NCBI GenBank assembly: GCA_011682355.1
Contig: JAACEU010000011.1
Location: 1 to 10,368 of the forward strand
Direction: 5' to 3'
Length of the DNA: 10,368 nucleotides
From: Nitrospirota bacterium
Lineage (GTDB): Bacteria; Patescibacteriota; Gracilibacteria; UBA1369; LOWO2-01-FULL-3
This document shows, one piece after another, positions 1 to 6,882 of the stretch. The notes under the pieces were generated by a model. The model did not search any database, was not told where the DNA came from, and saw only the letters and a list, made by a program, of their open reading frames with translations. Position numbers and translations under genes: made by a program. The first letter of the stretch is position 1; each line of letters opens with the position of its first letter.

Positions 1-1703
1 ACTTTCAGCTTCCTAAACTCATCAGCCCATTCCATAACAGTTTCAAAATCTTTAACCATATCGGGCTTCTGCAAATCCATTTCTCCCATAATTACCTCAC
101 CCGTACTTCCATCAAGAGTAATATAATCACCTTCATTAATAACCAAATCCCCAATCGAAGATCCCGCCTGCCCCGCTGTGGCGGTGGCCGCGGCGGTGAT
201 AATCATTTTCTTCGCGCTCGCATTCACCATAATATCGTTACAACCGGATACACAACATTTGCCCATTCCTCTGCACACAACCGCCGCATGGCTCGTCATT
301 CCTCCACGAGCAGTCAAAATCCCCTGTGCCACATGCATTCCGTGAATATCTTCAGGAGAAGTCTCCTTTCTCACCAAAATCACTTTCTCATTTTTCTCAG
401 TAGCCCACTCCATCGCATCATCAGCCGTAAAAACCACTTTTCCCACAGCCGCACCGGGCGAAGCCGGCAAGCCACTGGCGATCACTTCCCTCGAAGCGCT
501 CCCTTTCAGTTGCGGATGCAGTAACTGATTTAATTGATTCGGATCTATCTTCATCAGAGCCTCTTCTTTTGTGACAAGCCCCTCGTCCACCATATCCACC
601 GCAATTTTCACTGCCGCTTGAGCGGTCCTCTTTCCATCTCGAGTTTGTAGCAAATATAAGTTTCCTTTTTCAATGGTGAATTCCAGATCTTGCATATCTT
701 TGTAATGATTTTCCAATTTTTCACGCAGATCCAAAAGCTCGTGATATGAATTTTTATCGACTTTTTCCAATTCAGAAATTGGTAGGGGAGTACGAATACC
801 CGCAACCACATCCTCACCCTGAGCATTCATCAAAAATTCTCCATAAAACTCAGGAGAACCGTTTGATGGATCTCGCGTAAATGCAACTCCGGTTCCACTA
901 TCTTCTCCCATATTTCCAAAAACCATCGCCTGTACGGTCACAGCAGTTCCCTTCAGTCCGGTAATATTATTTATTCGGCGATAAGTCTTCGCTCGGTCAT
1001 TATCCCAGGACTTGAAAACCGCCTCAATCGACAATTTCAATTGCTCATAAGGACTTTCCGGAAACAAATCTCCGGCATTATCCAAAACTATCTTTTTATA
1101 TTCTTGCACCAACTGCTTCAGATCATCCGCAGTCAAATCTGTATCAAATTCAACACCTTTGTCATTTTTCATTTTCTCAATTGCCTTCTCAAAATGTTCA
1201 TGCCCCACTCCCATCACCACATCTCCAAACATTTGGATAAAACGACGATAAGCGTCATAAGCTAAGCGCTCGTTCTTCGAACTTCGCGCAAGCCCCTCAA
1301 CCGTTTTGTCATTCAACCCCAAATTCAAAACCGTATCCATCATTCCGGGCATAGAAACCGCCGCACCACTTCGCACAGAAACGAGCAAAGGATTGTTTTC
1401 ATCCCCAAATTTCTTCGTCATTCTCACTTCTAGAAAATTTAGTTTCTCCTCTAATTGCTCAGCAAAACCATCAGGATAATCCCGGTGGTTTGAATAATAA
1501 TCACAAATATCAGTAGTAATTGTAAAACCAAAAGGAACCGGGAAACCGATCTTTGTCATTTCAGCCAAATTCGCCCCCTTTCCCCCAAGTAATTCTTTCA
1601 TATTTCTATTGCCTTCGTCGAAAGAATAAATATATTTTTTTGACGAAAAGTCACCCGCAGACGTACTTTCCGCTCTGTTGACTGATGAACTAGGAATTGC
1701 CAT
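1..1703 (-). CDS. ppdK: Pyruvate, phosphate dikinase (N-terminal two thirds; runs off the left edge)
   Basis: Interconverts pyruvate + ATP + Pi with PEP + AMP + PPi in the cytosol, so it can serve glycolysis or gluconeogenesis. About 567 codons are visible; the family usually has about 870-900 residues, and the missing part is the C-terminal PEP/pyruvate barrel. The nucleotide-binding start reads YIYSFDEGNRNMKELLGGKG (residues 24-43). The phosphohistidine motif TARGGMTSHAAVVCRGMGKC is intact, and its phosphorylated His is residue 472 (codon 288-290). The swivelling-domain sequence ITLDGSTGEVIMG follows. The ATG at 1703 is the only reasonable start; it gives a Ser-rich N-terminal extension of roughly 20 residues over typical family members. 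No Shine-Dalgarno lies at the usual distance. It follows the dehydrogenase gene after 95 bp and has its own promoter candidate. The family call is very secure; the C-terminus cannot be checked. Confidence 0.97.
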   Translation of the reverse strand, partial: MAIPSSSVNRAESTSAGDFSSKKYIYSFDEGNRNMKELLGGKGANLAEMTKIGFPVPFGFTITTDICDYYSNHRDYPDGFAEQLEEKLNFLEVRMTKKFGDENNPLLVSVRSGAAVSMPGMMDTVLNLGLNDKTVEGLARSSKNERLAYDAYRRFIQMFGDVVMGVGHEHFEKAIEKMKNDKGVEFDTDLTADDLKQLVQEYKKIVLDNAGDLFPESPYEQLKLSIEAVFKSWDNDRAKTYRRINNITGLKGTAVTVQAMVFGNMGEDSGTGVAFTRDPSNGSPEFYGEFLMNAQGEDVVAGIRTPLPISELEKVDKNSYHELLDLREKLENHYKDMQDLEFTIEKGNLYLLQTRDGKRTAQAAVKIAVDMVDEGLVTKEEALMKIDPNQLNQLLHPQLKGSASREVIASGLPASPGAAVGKVVFTADDAMEWATEKNEKVILVRKETSPEDIHGMHVAQGILTARGGMTSHAAVVCRGMGKCCVSGCNDIMVNASAKKMIITAAATATAGQAGSSIGDLVINEGDYITLDGSTGEVIMGEMDLQKPDMVKDFETVMEWADEFRKLK

Positions 1704-1732
1704 CGGAATTAAGTTAAAAGATGCCCTTGATG

Positions 1733-1750
1733 AGATCTTTACGAAGATCT
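1733..1750 (-). promoter_or_regulatory. Hairpin at the 5' end of the ppdK leader
   Basis: AGATCTT and AAGATCT form a perfect 7-bp stem with a 4-nt loop (CGTA on the minus strand). There is no T-run after it, so it is not an intrinsic terminator. It starts almost exactly at the transcription start predicted from the promoter at 1758-1786, so it could be a 5' stabilising stem-loop. Its function is inferred. Confidence 0.35.
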
Positions 1751-1757
1751 TAATGGC

Positions 1758-1786
1758 AGTATATGGAACTGTTGTGATAAATTCAA
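1758..1786 (-). promoter_or_regulatory. Promoter candidate for ppdK
   Basis: On the minus strand TTGAAT (1786-1781) and TATACT (1763-1758) are 17 bp apart: 4/6 and 5/6 matches to the sigma-70 consensus. Transcription would begin near 1751 and give a leader of about 48 nt. This would let ppdK be expressed separately from the upstream dehydrogenase gene. Seen by eye only. Confidence 0.5.
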
Positions 1787-1798
1787 GTTGTTGTATCC

Positions 1799-3070
1799 CT
1801 AAAATCCTCCTCTTTCTTTGATTTTTTCCTCAATCCGTGAAATAGCCGTTATATAAGCCGCAACTCTTAGCGGACAATCATATTTTTTTGCGTTCTCTTT
1901 AACATCGTTCCAAGCGTCAACCATGATATTTTTCAATTTTGAAATCACTTCCTCTTTTGACCAATATTTATCATCAGCATTTTGTAGCATTTCAAAATAA
2001 CTCACAGTCACACCTCCGGCATTTGCCAAAATATCAGGCAGTACAACAACACCTTTTTTATACAAAATCTCGTCAGCTTCAGGACTGATTGGACCGTTCG
2101 CAAGTTCGAGAACAACTTTTGCCTTAATCCGATCCGCATTTCCAGCCGTAATTTGATTCTCCAAAGCGGCCAAAATCAAGACATCACATTCGGTCTCAAG
2201 TAATTCTTCGTTGTTAACCATTTTGCACGTCATTTCGTCTTGATTATGGATTTTTTCCACATGAAGACCACAATTTTTAACAGATTCTTTCTCGATTTTA
2301 CATGTCAAAAGTTCATTTGGGTCAATACCATGCGTACAAACAATTCCTCCCTGAGAATCGGAAGCTCCCAACACGACATATCCATTTTCCACAAGCAATT
2401 TTGCGGCAACTCCTCCGGCATTACCAAACCCCTGAATTACAACTTTGGTCTCGCCGTGTTCCATTCCATTCTCCTTCGCATATTCATTCAAAACAAAAAC
2501 TCCACCCTGAGCCGTTGCACTTCCTCGACCTCTACTACCGCCATTTTCAACAGGTTTTCCGGTCACAACACCCAACGACTTCTTCCCCACAATTTTCGAA
2601 TATTCATCCGCAATCCACGACATAATCTGTGGAGTAGTATTCACATCAGGCGCAGGCACGTCAGTCTCCGGCCCAATCGCAAGTGCGATCAGTTCAATAT
2701 ATTTCCGCGTCAATCGTTCCAATTCTCCCTCAGAAAGCTCCTTAGGATTTACGATCACTCCTCCTTTTCCCCCTCCAAGAGGAATCCCCACAACCGAAGT
2801 CTTGATAGTCATCCACGCCGCCAAAGCCTGCACTTCTGCCTTATCAACCTGAGGATGAAAACGAATTCCGCCTTTGTATGGACCACAATAATTATTGTGC
2901 TGAATTCTAAATCCTTCAAAAATTCGCAGAGATCCATCATCCATCTTCACGGGAATATTCACATGAATTTCCCTTTGTGGATGCTTCAGCACTTCCTCCA
3001 CATCCCTATCAAGCTTCATCGTATCAGCGGCAAGCTCGATCTGCTTTAAAGTATTTTCAAATAATGACAT
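1799..3070 (-). CDS. gdhA: Glu/Leu/Phe/Val (glutamate-type) dehydrogenase
   Basis: A cytosolic NAD(P)-dependent amino-acid dehydrogenase, most likely glutamate + H2O to 2-oxoglutarate + NH4+. The 423 residues match the usual length of hexameric family members (about 410-450). Visible motifs: substrate-side YKGGIRFHP (65-73), active-site lysine region MTIKTSVVGIPLGGGKGG (87-104; Lys90, Lys102), catalytic Asp142 in PAPDVNT, and the dinucleotide-binding GFGNAGG (214-220), slightly off the common GxGNVG form. ANGPISPEAD and LPDILANAGGVTVSYFEM complete the C-terminal domain. I chose ATG 3070 (MSLFENTLKQ) over a TTG at 3121, because the extra 17 residues are not family-like and the ATG leaves 22 bp after the upstream gene. 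No clear Shine-Dalgarno. Coenzyme preference and glutamate versus other amino acids cannot be told from sequence alone. Confidence 0.95.
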   Translation of the reverse strand: MSLFENTLKQIELAADTMKLDRDVEEVLKHPQREIHVNIPVKMDDGSLRIFEGFRIQHNNYCGPYKGGIRFHPQVDKAEVQALAAWMTIKTSVVGIPLGGGKGGVIVNPKELSEGELERLTRKYIELIALAIGPETDVPAPDVNTTPQIMSWIADEYSKIVGKKSLGVVTGKPVENGGSRGRGSATAQGGVFVLNEYAKENGMEHGETKVVIQGFGNAGGVAAKLLVENGYVVLGASDSQGGIVCTHGIDPNELLTCKIEKESVKNCGLHVEKIHNQDEMTCKMVNNEELLETECDVLILAALENQITAGNADRIKAKVVLELANGPISPEADEILYKKGVVVLPDILANAGGVTVSYFEMLQNADDKYWSKEEVISKLKNIMVDAWNDVKENAKKYDCPLRVAAYITAISRIEEKIKERGGF

Positions 3071-3092
3071 GATAAAATTCAAGTTAATATAT

Positions 3093-3728
3093 TTAGAACA
3101 ATCCAAGATATGTAAAATCAATCGAAGGCAGATCTATTTGCAAAAAATACACAAGCATCTGCGCGGCAAATCCGGTAAACAGAGGAACGGTCAAATTATC
3201 ATCCATCTTATTAGTCACAAGCTCGGTAAATGAAGCCACAACAGCCATAACCACAACGAGCCAGATAACCTCCGGCAAAATCAATATTCCAACCCCTACA
3301 TTCGCCAACAATCCCGCAATAGTCCCCACATAAGTCTTCGTATTATAAATAATAGTTTTGCCAAACGCCTTCCCAAATAACGCCGCAAAAAGATCTCCAA
3401 ACACCGTCATAAACAGCGCCACAACCGCAATCCAATAATCAAATGCGGCAAAAGCAATGATACAAGAAGCCACCAAAAATACCGCACTCGAAACATTATC
3501 TTTTTCACGTTTTCGGAACAGGCTATCAAAAAAAGCTGTAAATCGAGATCGATATTCCAGCCTCACATATTCAATTTCCAAGAGAACCAAAAGCAAAGCG
3601 GTCATCGCAAGGATAGCAACACGATCATTAAAAAAATGAAGAATCAGCGTATAACCAACTACGATGAGTAGACCGGAAAGATGAACAGTCTTCCGAAGCA
3701 GTTCCCAGATAAATGATGATTTGTGCAT
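3093..3728 (-). CDS. Dolichol/phytol/diacylglycerol-kinase-like integral membrane protein (SEC59/VTE5/Dgk1-type)
   Basis: A 211-residue, very hydrophobic protein with about six membrane segments. Its motif order matches the CTP-dependent polyprenol/phytol/diacylglycerol kinase family: RKTVHLSG (12-19), an acidic-aromatic stretch EIEYVRLEY (51-59), REKDNVSSAVFL (74-85), the signature GDLFAALFGKAFGK (111-124), KTYVGTIAGL (131-140) and DDNLTVPL (177-184). Known members phosphorylate isoprenoid alcohols or diacylglycerol with CTP, so a role in recycling a lipid carrier or lipid precursor at the membrane is likely; the substrate is not determinable. It starts 12 bp after the HTH gene and ends 22 bp before the dehydrogenase gene, so it probably belongs to the same transcript. 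Only a weak AAGAG lies upstream of the start. A more distant CdsA-like activity cannot be excluded. Confidence 0.8.
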   Translation of the reverse strand: MHKSSFIWELLRKTVHLSGLLIVVGYTLILHFFNDRVAILAMTALLLVLLEIEYVRLEYRSRFTAFFDSLFRKREKDNVSSAVFLVASCIIAFAAFDYWIAVVALFMTVFGDLFAALFGKAFGKTIIYNTKTYVGTIAGLLANVGVGILILPEVIWLVVVMAVVASFTELVTNKMDDNLTVPLFTGFAAQMLVYFLQIDLPSIDFTYLGLF

Positions 3729-3740
3729 ATATTTCTCTTA

Positions 3741-4181
3741 CTACCAAACCTGATACCACTTTTTCTTTGGAGTTTGAAGCAGATTAAGTTGATTTTCTAG
3801 CACAAATATTTTCTCTTGGAGTGTATCAACAAGACGAATAAAGTTTTGCCTTTCTTCCGAATGTTGAGTAACCATCTTCTCCAAAGACGAAGTGAGATTT
3901 TTGAAATCGTCTGTAGTAACAAAAAATCCTTCATCTTTGCTTACTTTCTTTGGTTTAGCGATTTTGATTTCGTCCTTTGTTGGCTCCTCTTTTACATTTG
4001 GAATTGGTTTGATTCCATAAATAGAACAAAGAGATTCGTAATTGACTAAGTAGTTGAATCCTTGTGGAGTCTTGTGTCTCCTGTGTTTTAGTTTTTTAGA
4101 TTTAATTGCACGTCGAATAGTTTGAACAGATTTGTTGCTGAGATCAGCGGCATCTTGGATGGAAATAAATTTCTTAGGCAT
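3741..4181 (-). CDS. Helix-turn-helix protein with coiled coil and aromatic C-terminal tail
   Basis: 146 residues. Residues 4-52 look like a MerR/excisionase-type helix-turn-helix: ISIQDAADLSNKSVQTIRRA is the classical helix pair, followed by basic KSKKLKHRRHK and a wing-like GFNYLVNYESL. Residues 60-85 are a Lys/Pro/Glu-rich linker. Residues 91-137 form a predicted coiled coil (LEKMV, RLVDTLQEKIFVLENQLNLL). The protein ends in PKKKWYQVW. The layout of DNA-binding head, coiled coil and Trp-rich tail suggests an oligomeric DNA-binding protein whose tail may touch a membrane or a partner; that is inference. It is the first gene of the apparent operon with the kinase-like protein (12 bp gap). 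No Shine-Dalgarno is seen before ATG 4181. Target and role unknown. Confidence 0.72.
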   Translation of the reverse strand: MPKKFISIQDAADLSNKSVQTIRRAIKSKKLKHRRHKTPQGFNYLVNYESLCSIYGIKPIPNVKEEPTKDEIKIAKPKKVSKDEGFFVTTDDFKNLTSSLEKMVTQHSEERQNFIRLVDTLQEKIFVLENQLNLLQTPKKKWYQVW

Positions 4182-4280
4182 GAGTAATCAAATGTTAAGG
4201 AATTTTTTTTAACTACTCTCAATTTAATACAAACCGCCTTCAATCCAAAGACGAAAAATTTATTTAAAATTGACATAAAG
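4182..4280. other. AT-rich intergenic spacer, no convincing element
   Basis: This 99-bp spacer lies between the cohesin-like gene and the HTH gene, both minus strand. It holds an A8 run (minus strand) and scattered TTG-N3/TA-rich words, but no -35/-10 pair with good spacing and no strong hairpin with a T-run. The HTH operon promoter should lie here or upstream, but I cannot place it. Confidence 0.3.
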
Positions 4281-4946
4281 TTAAGGTCTTTTCTTTTCCT
4301 GTTTTTTTGACAAGAAATAAACAAAAAACACGCCTCCTCCCCCAATCAATACCAACAACCAAGGCAAAATTTTCGACAACTCAAATCCGCCCGTATTCAA
4401 AATCGAACTTTTCGAATAATCCAAATCAATCAACATTTCTTCATCACCTCTGCTAAGAATCAGGTCCTCCCACAATATCTTATCAATATCTTGCCTAACA
4501 ACATCCAAAGTGGAAACAACGCCATTGTAAAAAGAAAAATCAAAAACCTCCTCCTCCAAAATTTGGAAATAAAACTCGGCAACAATGCCCCCACCAACAG
4601 GAAAACTATCCTCCCTCCTCAACGTCTCACCAAAAATCACCCTGCTTTCTTCATTTTTCACCAAATAAAACGGATCACCACCCCTTTCCAAAAAATCACC
4701 CGGCTCATATTTCAAAAAATCCAAATACTCGCTATCAAAATTCACATTAAACGCAATCCCCAACACAGGCTGTACCATTTCTCCGGCAACGACAGAAATT
4801 TTCAACAAATTCCCGTCCAAGAATTCGCCCACCAAAGCCATTCCTCCCATATACACGTCTTCCGTGTCCGCATCTTCAATTTCTTCAGCAAAAGCATTAA
4901 AAGAAAGAAAAATAAACCCCACAACTATACAAATAAATTTTTTCAT
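4281..4946 (-). CDS. Membrane-anchored cohesin-like surface protein
   Basis: 221 residues. An N-terminal signal peptide (MKKFICIVVGFIFLSFNAFA, cleavage probably after Ala20) is followed by an acidic segment and a cohesin-like beta domain at about 36-165. That domain shows the typical LLKISVVAGEMVQPVLGIAF, DSEYLDFLKYEPGDFL and VAEFYFQIL strand pattern. A transmembrane helix at 193-212 (LPWLLVLIGGGGVFFVYFL) and a basic tail SKKQEKKRP hold it in the membrane with the cohesin outside. Cohesins bind dockerin modules; the gene immediately upstream encodes a dockerin, which makes that protein an obvious candidate ligand. The two genes are 52 bp apart with a terminator-like hairpin between them. The cohesin assignment rests on pattern, not strong signature residues, so a related bacterial Ig/CBM-like fold remains possible. 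Confidence 0.7.
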   Translation of the reverse strand: MKKFICIVVGFIFLSFNAFAEEIEDADTEDVYMGGMALVGEFLDGNLLKISVVAGEMVQPVLGIAFNVNFDSEYLDFLKYEPGDFLERGGDPFYLVKNEESRVIFGETLRREDSFPVGGGIVAEFYFQILEEEVFDFSFYNGVVSTLDVVRQDIDKILWEDLILSRGDEEMLIDLDYSKSSILNTGGFELSKILPWLLVLIGGGGVFFVYFLSKKQEKKRP

Positions 4947-4966
4947 AATTCTAAATTAAAAGATAA

Positions 4967-4986
4967 GAGGCTCCCCCCAAAGCCTC
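4967..4986 (-). terminator. Terminator-like hairpin after the dockerin gene
   Basis: GAGGCT and AGCCTC pair as a perfect 6-bp stem around an 8-nt loop. On the minus strand the stem is followed by TTATCTTTT. It lies 12 bp past the stop codon of the dockerin gene and just before the start of the cohesin-like gene. It could therefore end or attenuate transcription and set the ratio of the two proteins. The stem is short and the T-run interrupted, so efficiency may be partial. Confidence 0.5.
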
Positions 4987-4998
4987 ACGCGATCAAAA

Positions 4999-6483
4999 TT
5001 ATGGATATGTAATTCCAAAATTCGCTCCAACATCTATCAAATCACTTCCGTCGATAATTCCATCCATCGTGGTATCACACAAAGGATTGTATTCTTCATC
5101 GCCATATTCACTTCCATACGCTCTCGCCATCATTTCAATATCTCGGCCATCGACCCTATCACTTCGGTCCAAATCTCCCAGAATTCCGCGATCATCCATT
5201 CCGAAAGAATCAACAGCTAAGGCATTTACTCCATTTTTCACAGCAATGAGTCTGTAATTGTAAGTCACACCCGGCAGTAATCCATAATCGTCAATATAAG
5301 ACAACTCGGTCACTTCACCCAAAACAACATAATTTCCATCGACCATCTGTCTCATAACGATATAACTATCAGCGCCACTGGCTCCCGCCTCCCAATTCAG
5401 CTCCAAAGAATACATCACAGCTCCGGGAACCACACTCAAATTCACAACACTATCAGCGCCACCGGCTCCCGTGCCAATGTCCACATTTCCACCATCAAAA
5501 CTCGCCAAAATATCTCCGACAGAATTAGCCAAATAACTACTTCCTCCAAGAGTCAAAGCGGTATTATCACCATCCACACCAACCACGGAAAAGTTCAAAT
5601 CGAAAAGAACTCCGGCCCCATCCACACCAACAGGCGGATTCACAAGTCGAGCGTTTCCCACAAGAAGAGTACCCTGCACACCATTCTCCAACCCATAATT
5701 AAAAGCAGTTGCCGCTCCATCAGAACTCAGCAACCCTGAATCAACAACAGAAACAAAATTCAAAACAGCAGGATCATATGTGATCTCAAATCCATACGCA
5801 TAGAGGTCGTTAACAGAATCAACCTCCACCGAAACGACGATATCATCGCCAACACCAACACTCGCAGGAGCGATCACAGTAACCGCCGGCCCACCACCTG
5901 CATAATTACTGTTCACACTTCCGGGAGTGCCCAAAATCTCAGTTCCACTACGACCCAAAGCCCCATTCGAGCTCACAGCCGTAGCAAAATTGCCCGCCGT
6001 GTCTCCTCCACTCGGATCAATTCTTTCCATCGAAGCCTTCGGAGTAGAAGTGCCTGCATACCACGCTCCACCACTGCCGTTCACAGTATCAATCGCAATT
6101 CCACCACCGTCTTTCAAAGCCAAACTATCACCCGCATTTGCCAGGGACAAAGGAATGACAGCATCAGCAACAACATCAGTCGCCACCTCTGCATCCTCTA
6201 TCAAAAAGTAGCCATAAGCAGGAATAGAACCGGCCGCAATCGTATAAACGGAAGCTCCACCGTCGTCCTCAATATACCATCCGGTCAAATCAACAGATTG
6301 GTTAGTGGAATTGTAAAGCTCAATCCACTCATCACCGGTACTGTCATCAGTTCCGGCCCAAGCGATTTCATTTATGACAACATCGCCCGCACTGTAAGCA
6401 TAAGCAGAAACCCTCATCATCGAGATCTGCAACATTAGCACAACCAAAGTCATCAAAATGAAAGATTTTTTTAATCTTTGCAT
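4999..6483 (-). CDS. Secreted lamin-tail / cohesin / Fn3 / dockerin protein
   Basis: 494 residues, exported. Signal peptide about 1-28. Lamin-tail domain about 30-150, with the signature GDVVINEIAWAG and DEWIELYN, followed by LTGWYIEDDGG. Cohesin domain about 199-337 (DIVVSVEVDSVNDLYAYGFE, ITYDPAVLNFVSV, GTLLVGNARL). A fibronectin-III-like domain about 346-425 (VMYSLELNWEAGASGADSYI, GVTYNYRLIAVKNG). A type I dockerin at 434-492 with two EF-hand-like calcium loops, GDLDRSDRVDGRDIEMMARA and CDTTMDGIIDGSDLIDVGAN. One chain thus carries both a cohesin and a dockerin. There is no enzyme domain and no sorting signal or membrane helix at the C-terminus, so attachment may come from the neighbouring anchored cohesin. 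The start ATG 6483 lies just behind a promoter candidate. Domain order is clear; the biological role is not known. Confidence 0.88.
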   Translation of the reverse strand: MQRLKKSFILMTLVVLMLQISMMRVSAYAYSAGDVVINEIAWAGTDDSTGDEWIELYNSTNQSVDLTGWYIEDDGGASVYTIAAGSIPAYGYFLIEDAEVATDVVADAVIPLSLANAGDSLALKDGGGIAIDTVNGSGGAWYAGTSTPKASMERIDPSGGDTAGNFATAVSSNGALGRSGTEILGTPGSVNSNYAGGGPAVTVIAPASVGVGDDIVVSVEVDSVNDLYAYGFEITYDPAVLNFVSVVDSGLLSSDGAATAFNYGLENGVQGTLLVGNARLVNPPVGVDGAGVLFDLNFSVVGVDGDNTALTLGGSSYLANSVGDILASFDGGNVDIGTGAGGADSVVNLSVVPGAVMYSLELNWEAGASGADSYIVMRQMVDGNYVVLGEVTELSYIDDYGLLPGVTYNYRLIAVKNGVNALAVDSFGMDDRGILGDLDRSDRVDGRDIEMMARAYGSEYGDEEYNPLCDTTMDGIIDGSDLIDVGANFGITYP

Positions 6484-6488
6484 AATAA

Positions 6489-6516
6489 ATTATGTTAAAA
6501 GGTAAATATTTTGCAA
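6489..6516 (-). promoter_or_regulatory. Promoter candidate for the dockerin gene
   Basis: Minus-strand TTGCAA (6516-6511) and CATAAT (6494-6489) are 16 bp apart. The -10 box ends only 5 nt before the ATG at 6483, so the transcript would start at or next to the A of the start codon. This agrees with the missing Shine-Dalgarno. Confidence 0.4.
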
Positions 6517-6566
6517 TTCGCGCGAAAGCAAAAACCACCCTAACAACCCGACATTAAATAATTATT

Positions 6567-6600
6567 AAAAAAACTTAAAAAAATTCTAAAGTTTTTAAAA
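6567..6600 (+). promoter_or_regulatory. Phased A-tracts / UP-like element before the toxin-antitoxin promoter
   Basis: Two A7 runs start at 6567 and 6577, followed by shorter A-runs at 6588 and 6597, i.e. close to one per helical turn, directly upstream of the -35 box. Such A-tracts bend DNA, and AT-rich DNA here can contact the RNA polymerase alpha subunit. Both effects are inferred. Confidence 0.45.
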
Positions 6601-6629
6601 TTGACATCGTCGAAAAGCTGTAATACACT
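6601..6629 (+). promoter_or_regulatory. Promoter of the toxin-antitoxin operon
   Basis: A perfect -35 box TTGACA (6601-6606), 17-bp spacer and -10 box TACACT (6624-6629). The expected start is near 6636, leaving about 19 nt before ATG 6655 with no Shine-Dalgarno. This is one of the two best promoters in the window, together with the one before dnaJ. Confidence 0.75.
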
Positions 6630-6638
6630 TGTATTACA
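6619..6638 (+). promoter_or_regulatory. Dyad operator over the -10 box (antitoxin autoregulation)
   Basis: TGTAATAC-ACTT-GTATTACA is a perfect 8-bp inverted repeat with a 4-bp spacer that covers the -10 box and the probable start site. Type II antitoxins commonly bind such dyads in their own promoters, alone or with toxin, so this is the likely site of self-repression. The repeat is seen directly; the binding is inferred. Confidence 0.7.
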
Positions 6639-6654
6639 AAATAACCTATTTAAC

Positions 6655-6882
6655 ATGCGTTCAGTATTAAGTATTTCACTTCCCGCAGAGAAAAAGAAAG
6701 AAATTGAAGAAAGGGCACGAAAAGCGAAAAAGACTACAAGTTCATACATAATTCATATGGTTGAATTGGAAAAAAGTCTTATTTCTGAAGACGAATTAGT
6801 GAAAATGGCAAAAAAAGCAGAAAAAGACTACAAAGCGGGAAAAACCAAAAAATTAGCAAGTTTATCCAAATTGAAGAAATGA
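6655..6882 (+). CDS. Type II antitoxin, ribbon-helix-helix (CopG-like)
   Basis: 75 residues. The N-terminal RSVLSISLPAEKKKEIEERA resembles the DNA-binding beta strand and first helix of ribbon-helix-helix proteins, and TTSSYIIHMVE the second helix. The C-terminal half is Lys-rich and likely to be the flexible toxin-wrapping part (KMAKKAEKDYKAGKTKK). I chose ATG 6655: an in-frame TTG at 6601 lies inside the -35 box and cannot be transcribed from this promoter. Its TGA overlaps the toxin ATG (ATGA), a translational coupling typical of these modules. The dyad at 6619-6638 is its likely operator. Confidence 0.82.
   Translation: MRSVLSISLPAEKKKEIEERARKAKKTTSSYIIHMVELEKSLISEDELVKMAKKAEKDYKAGKTKKLASLSKLKK

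Noticed and set aside
2240..3049. Plus-strand open frame of 269 codons opposite the dehydrogenase gene
   Set aside because: The opposite strand carries an intact, motif-complete dehydrogenase. The plus-strand frame has no recognisable domain and reads as an antisense shadow.
3071..3121. TTG start at 3121 extending the dehydrogenase by 17 residues
   Set aside because: The extension is not family-like and would overlap the upstream kinase gene by 29 bp; ATG 3070 fits the usual N-terminus.
4268..4275. Plus-strand TTGACA resembling a -35 box at 4270
   Set aside because: No -10 box lies at a suitable distance and no plus-strand gene follows.
5927..6211. Plus-strand open frame of 94 codons opposite the lamin-tail region
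   Set aside because: It is an antisense shadow of the well-supported lamin-tail/cohesin/dockerin gene, with low-complexity Pro/Ala/Ser composition.
6601..6654. TTG start at 6601 for the antitoxin
   Set aside because: This TTG is the first half of the -35 box; the transcript starts after it, and ATG 6655 begins exactly at the expected ribbon-helix-helix strand.
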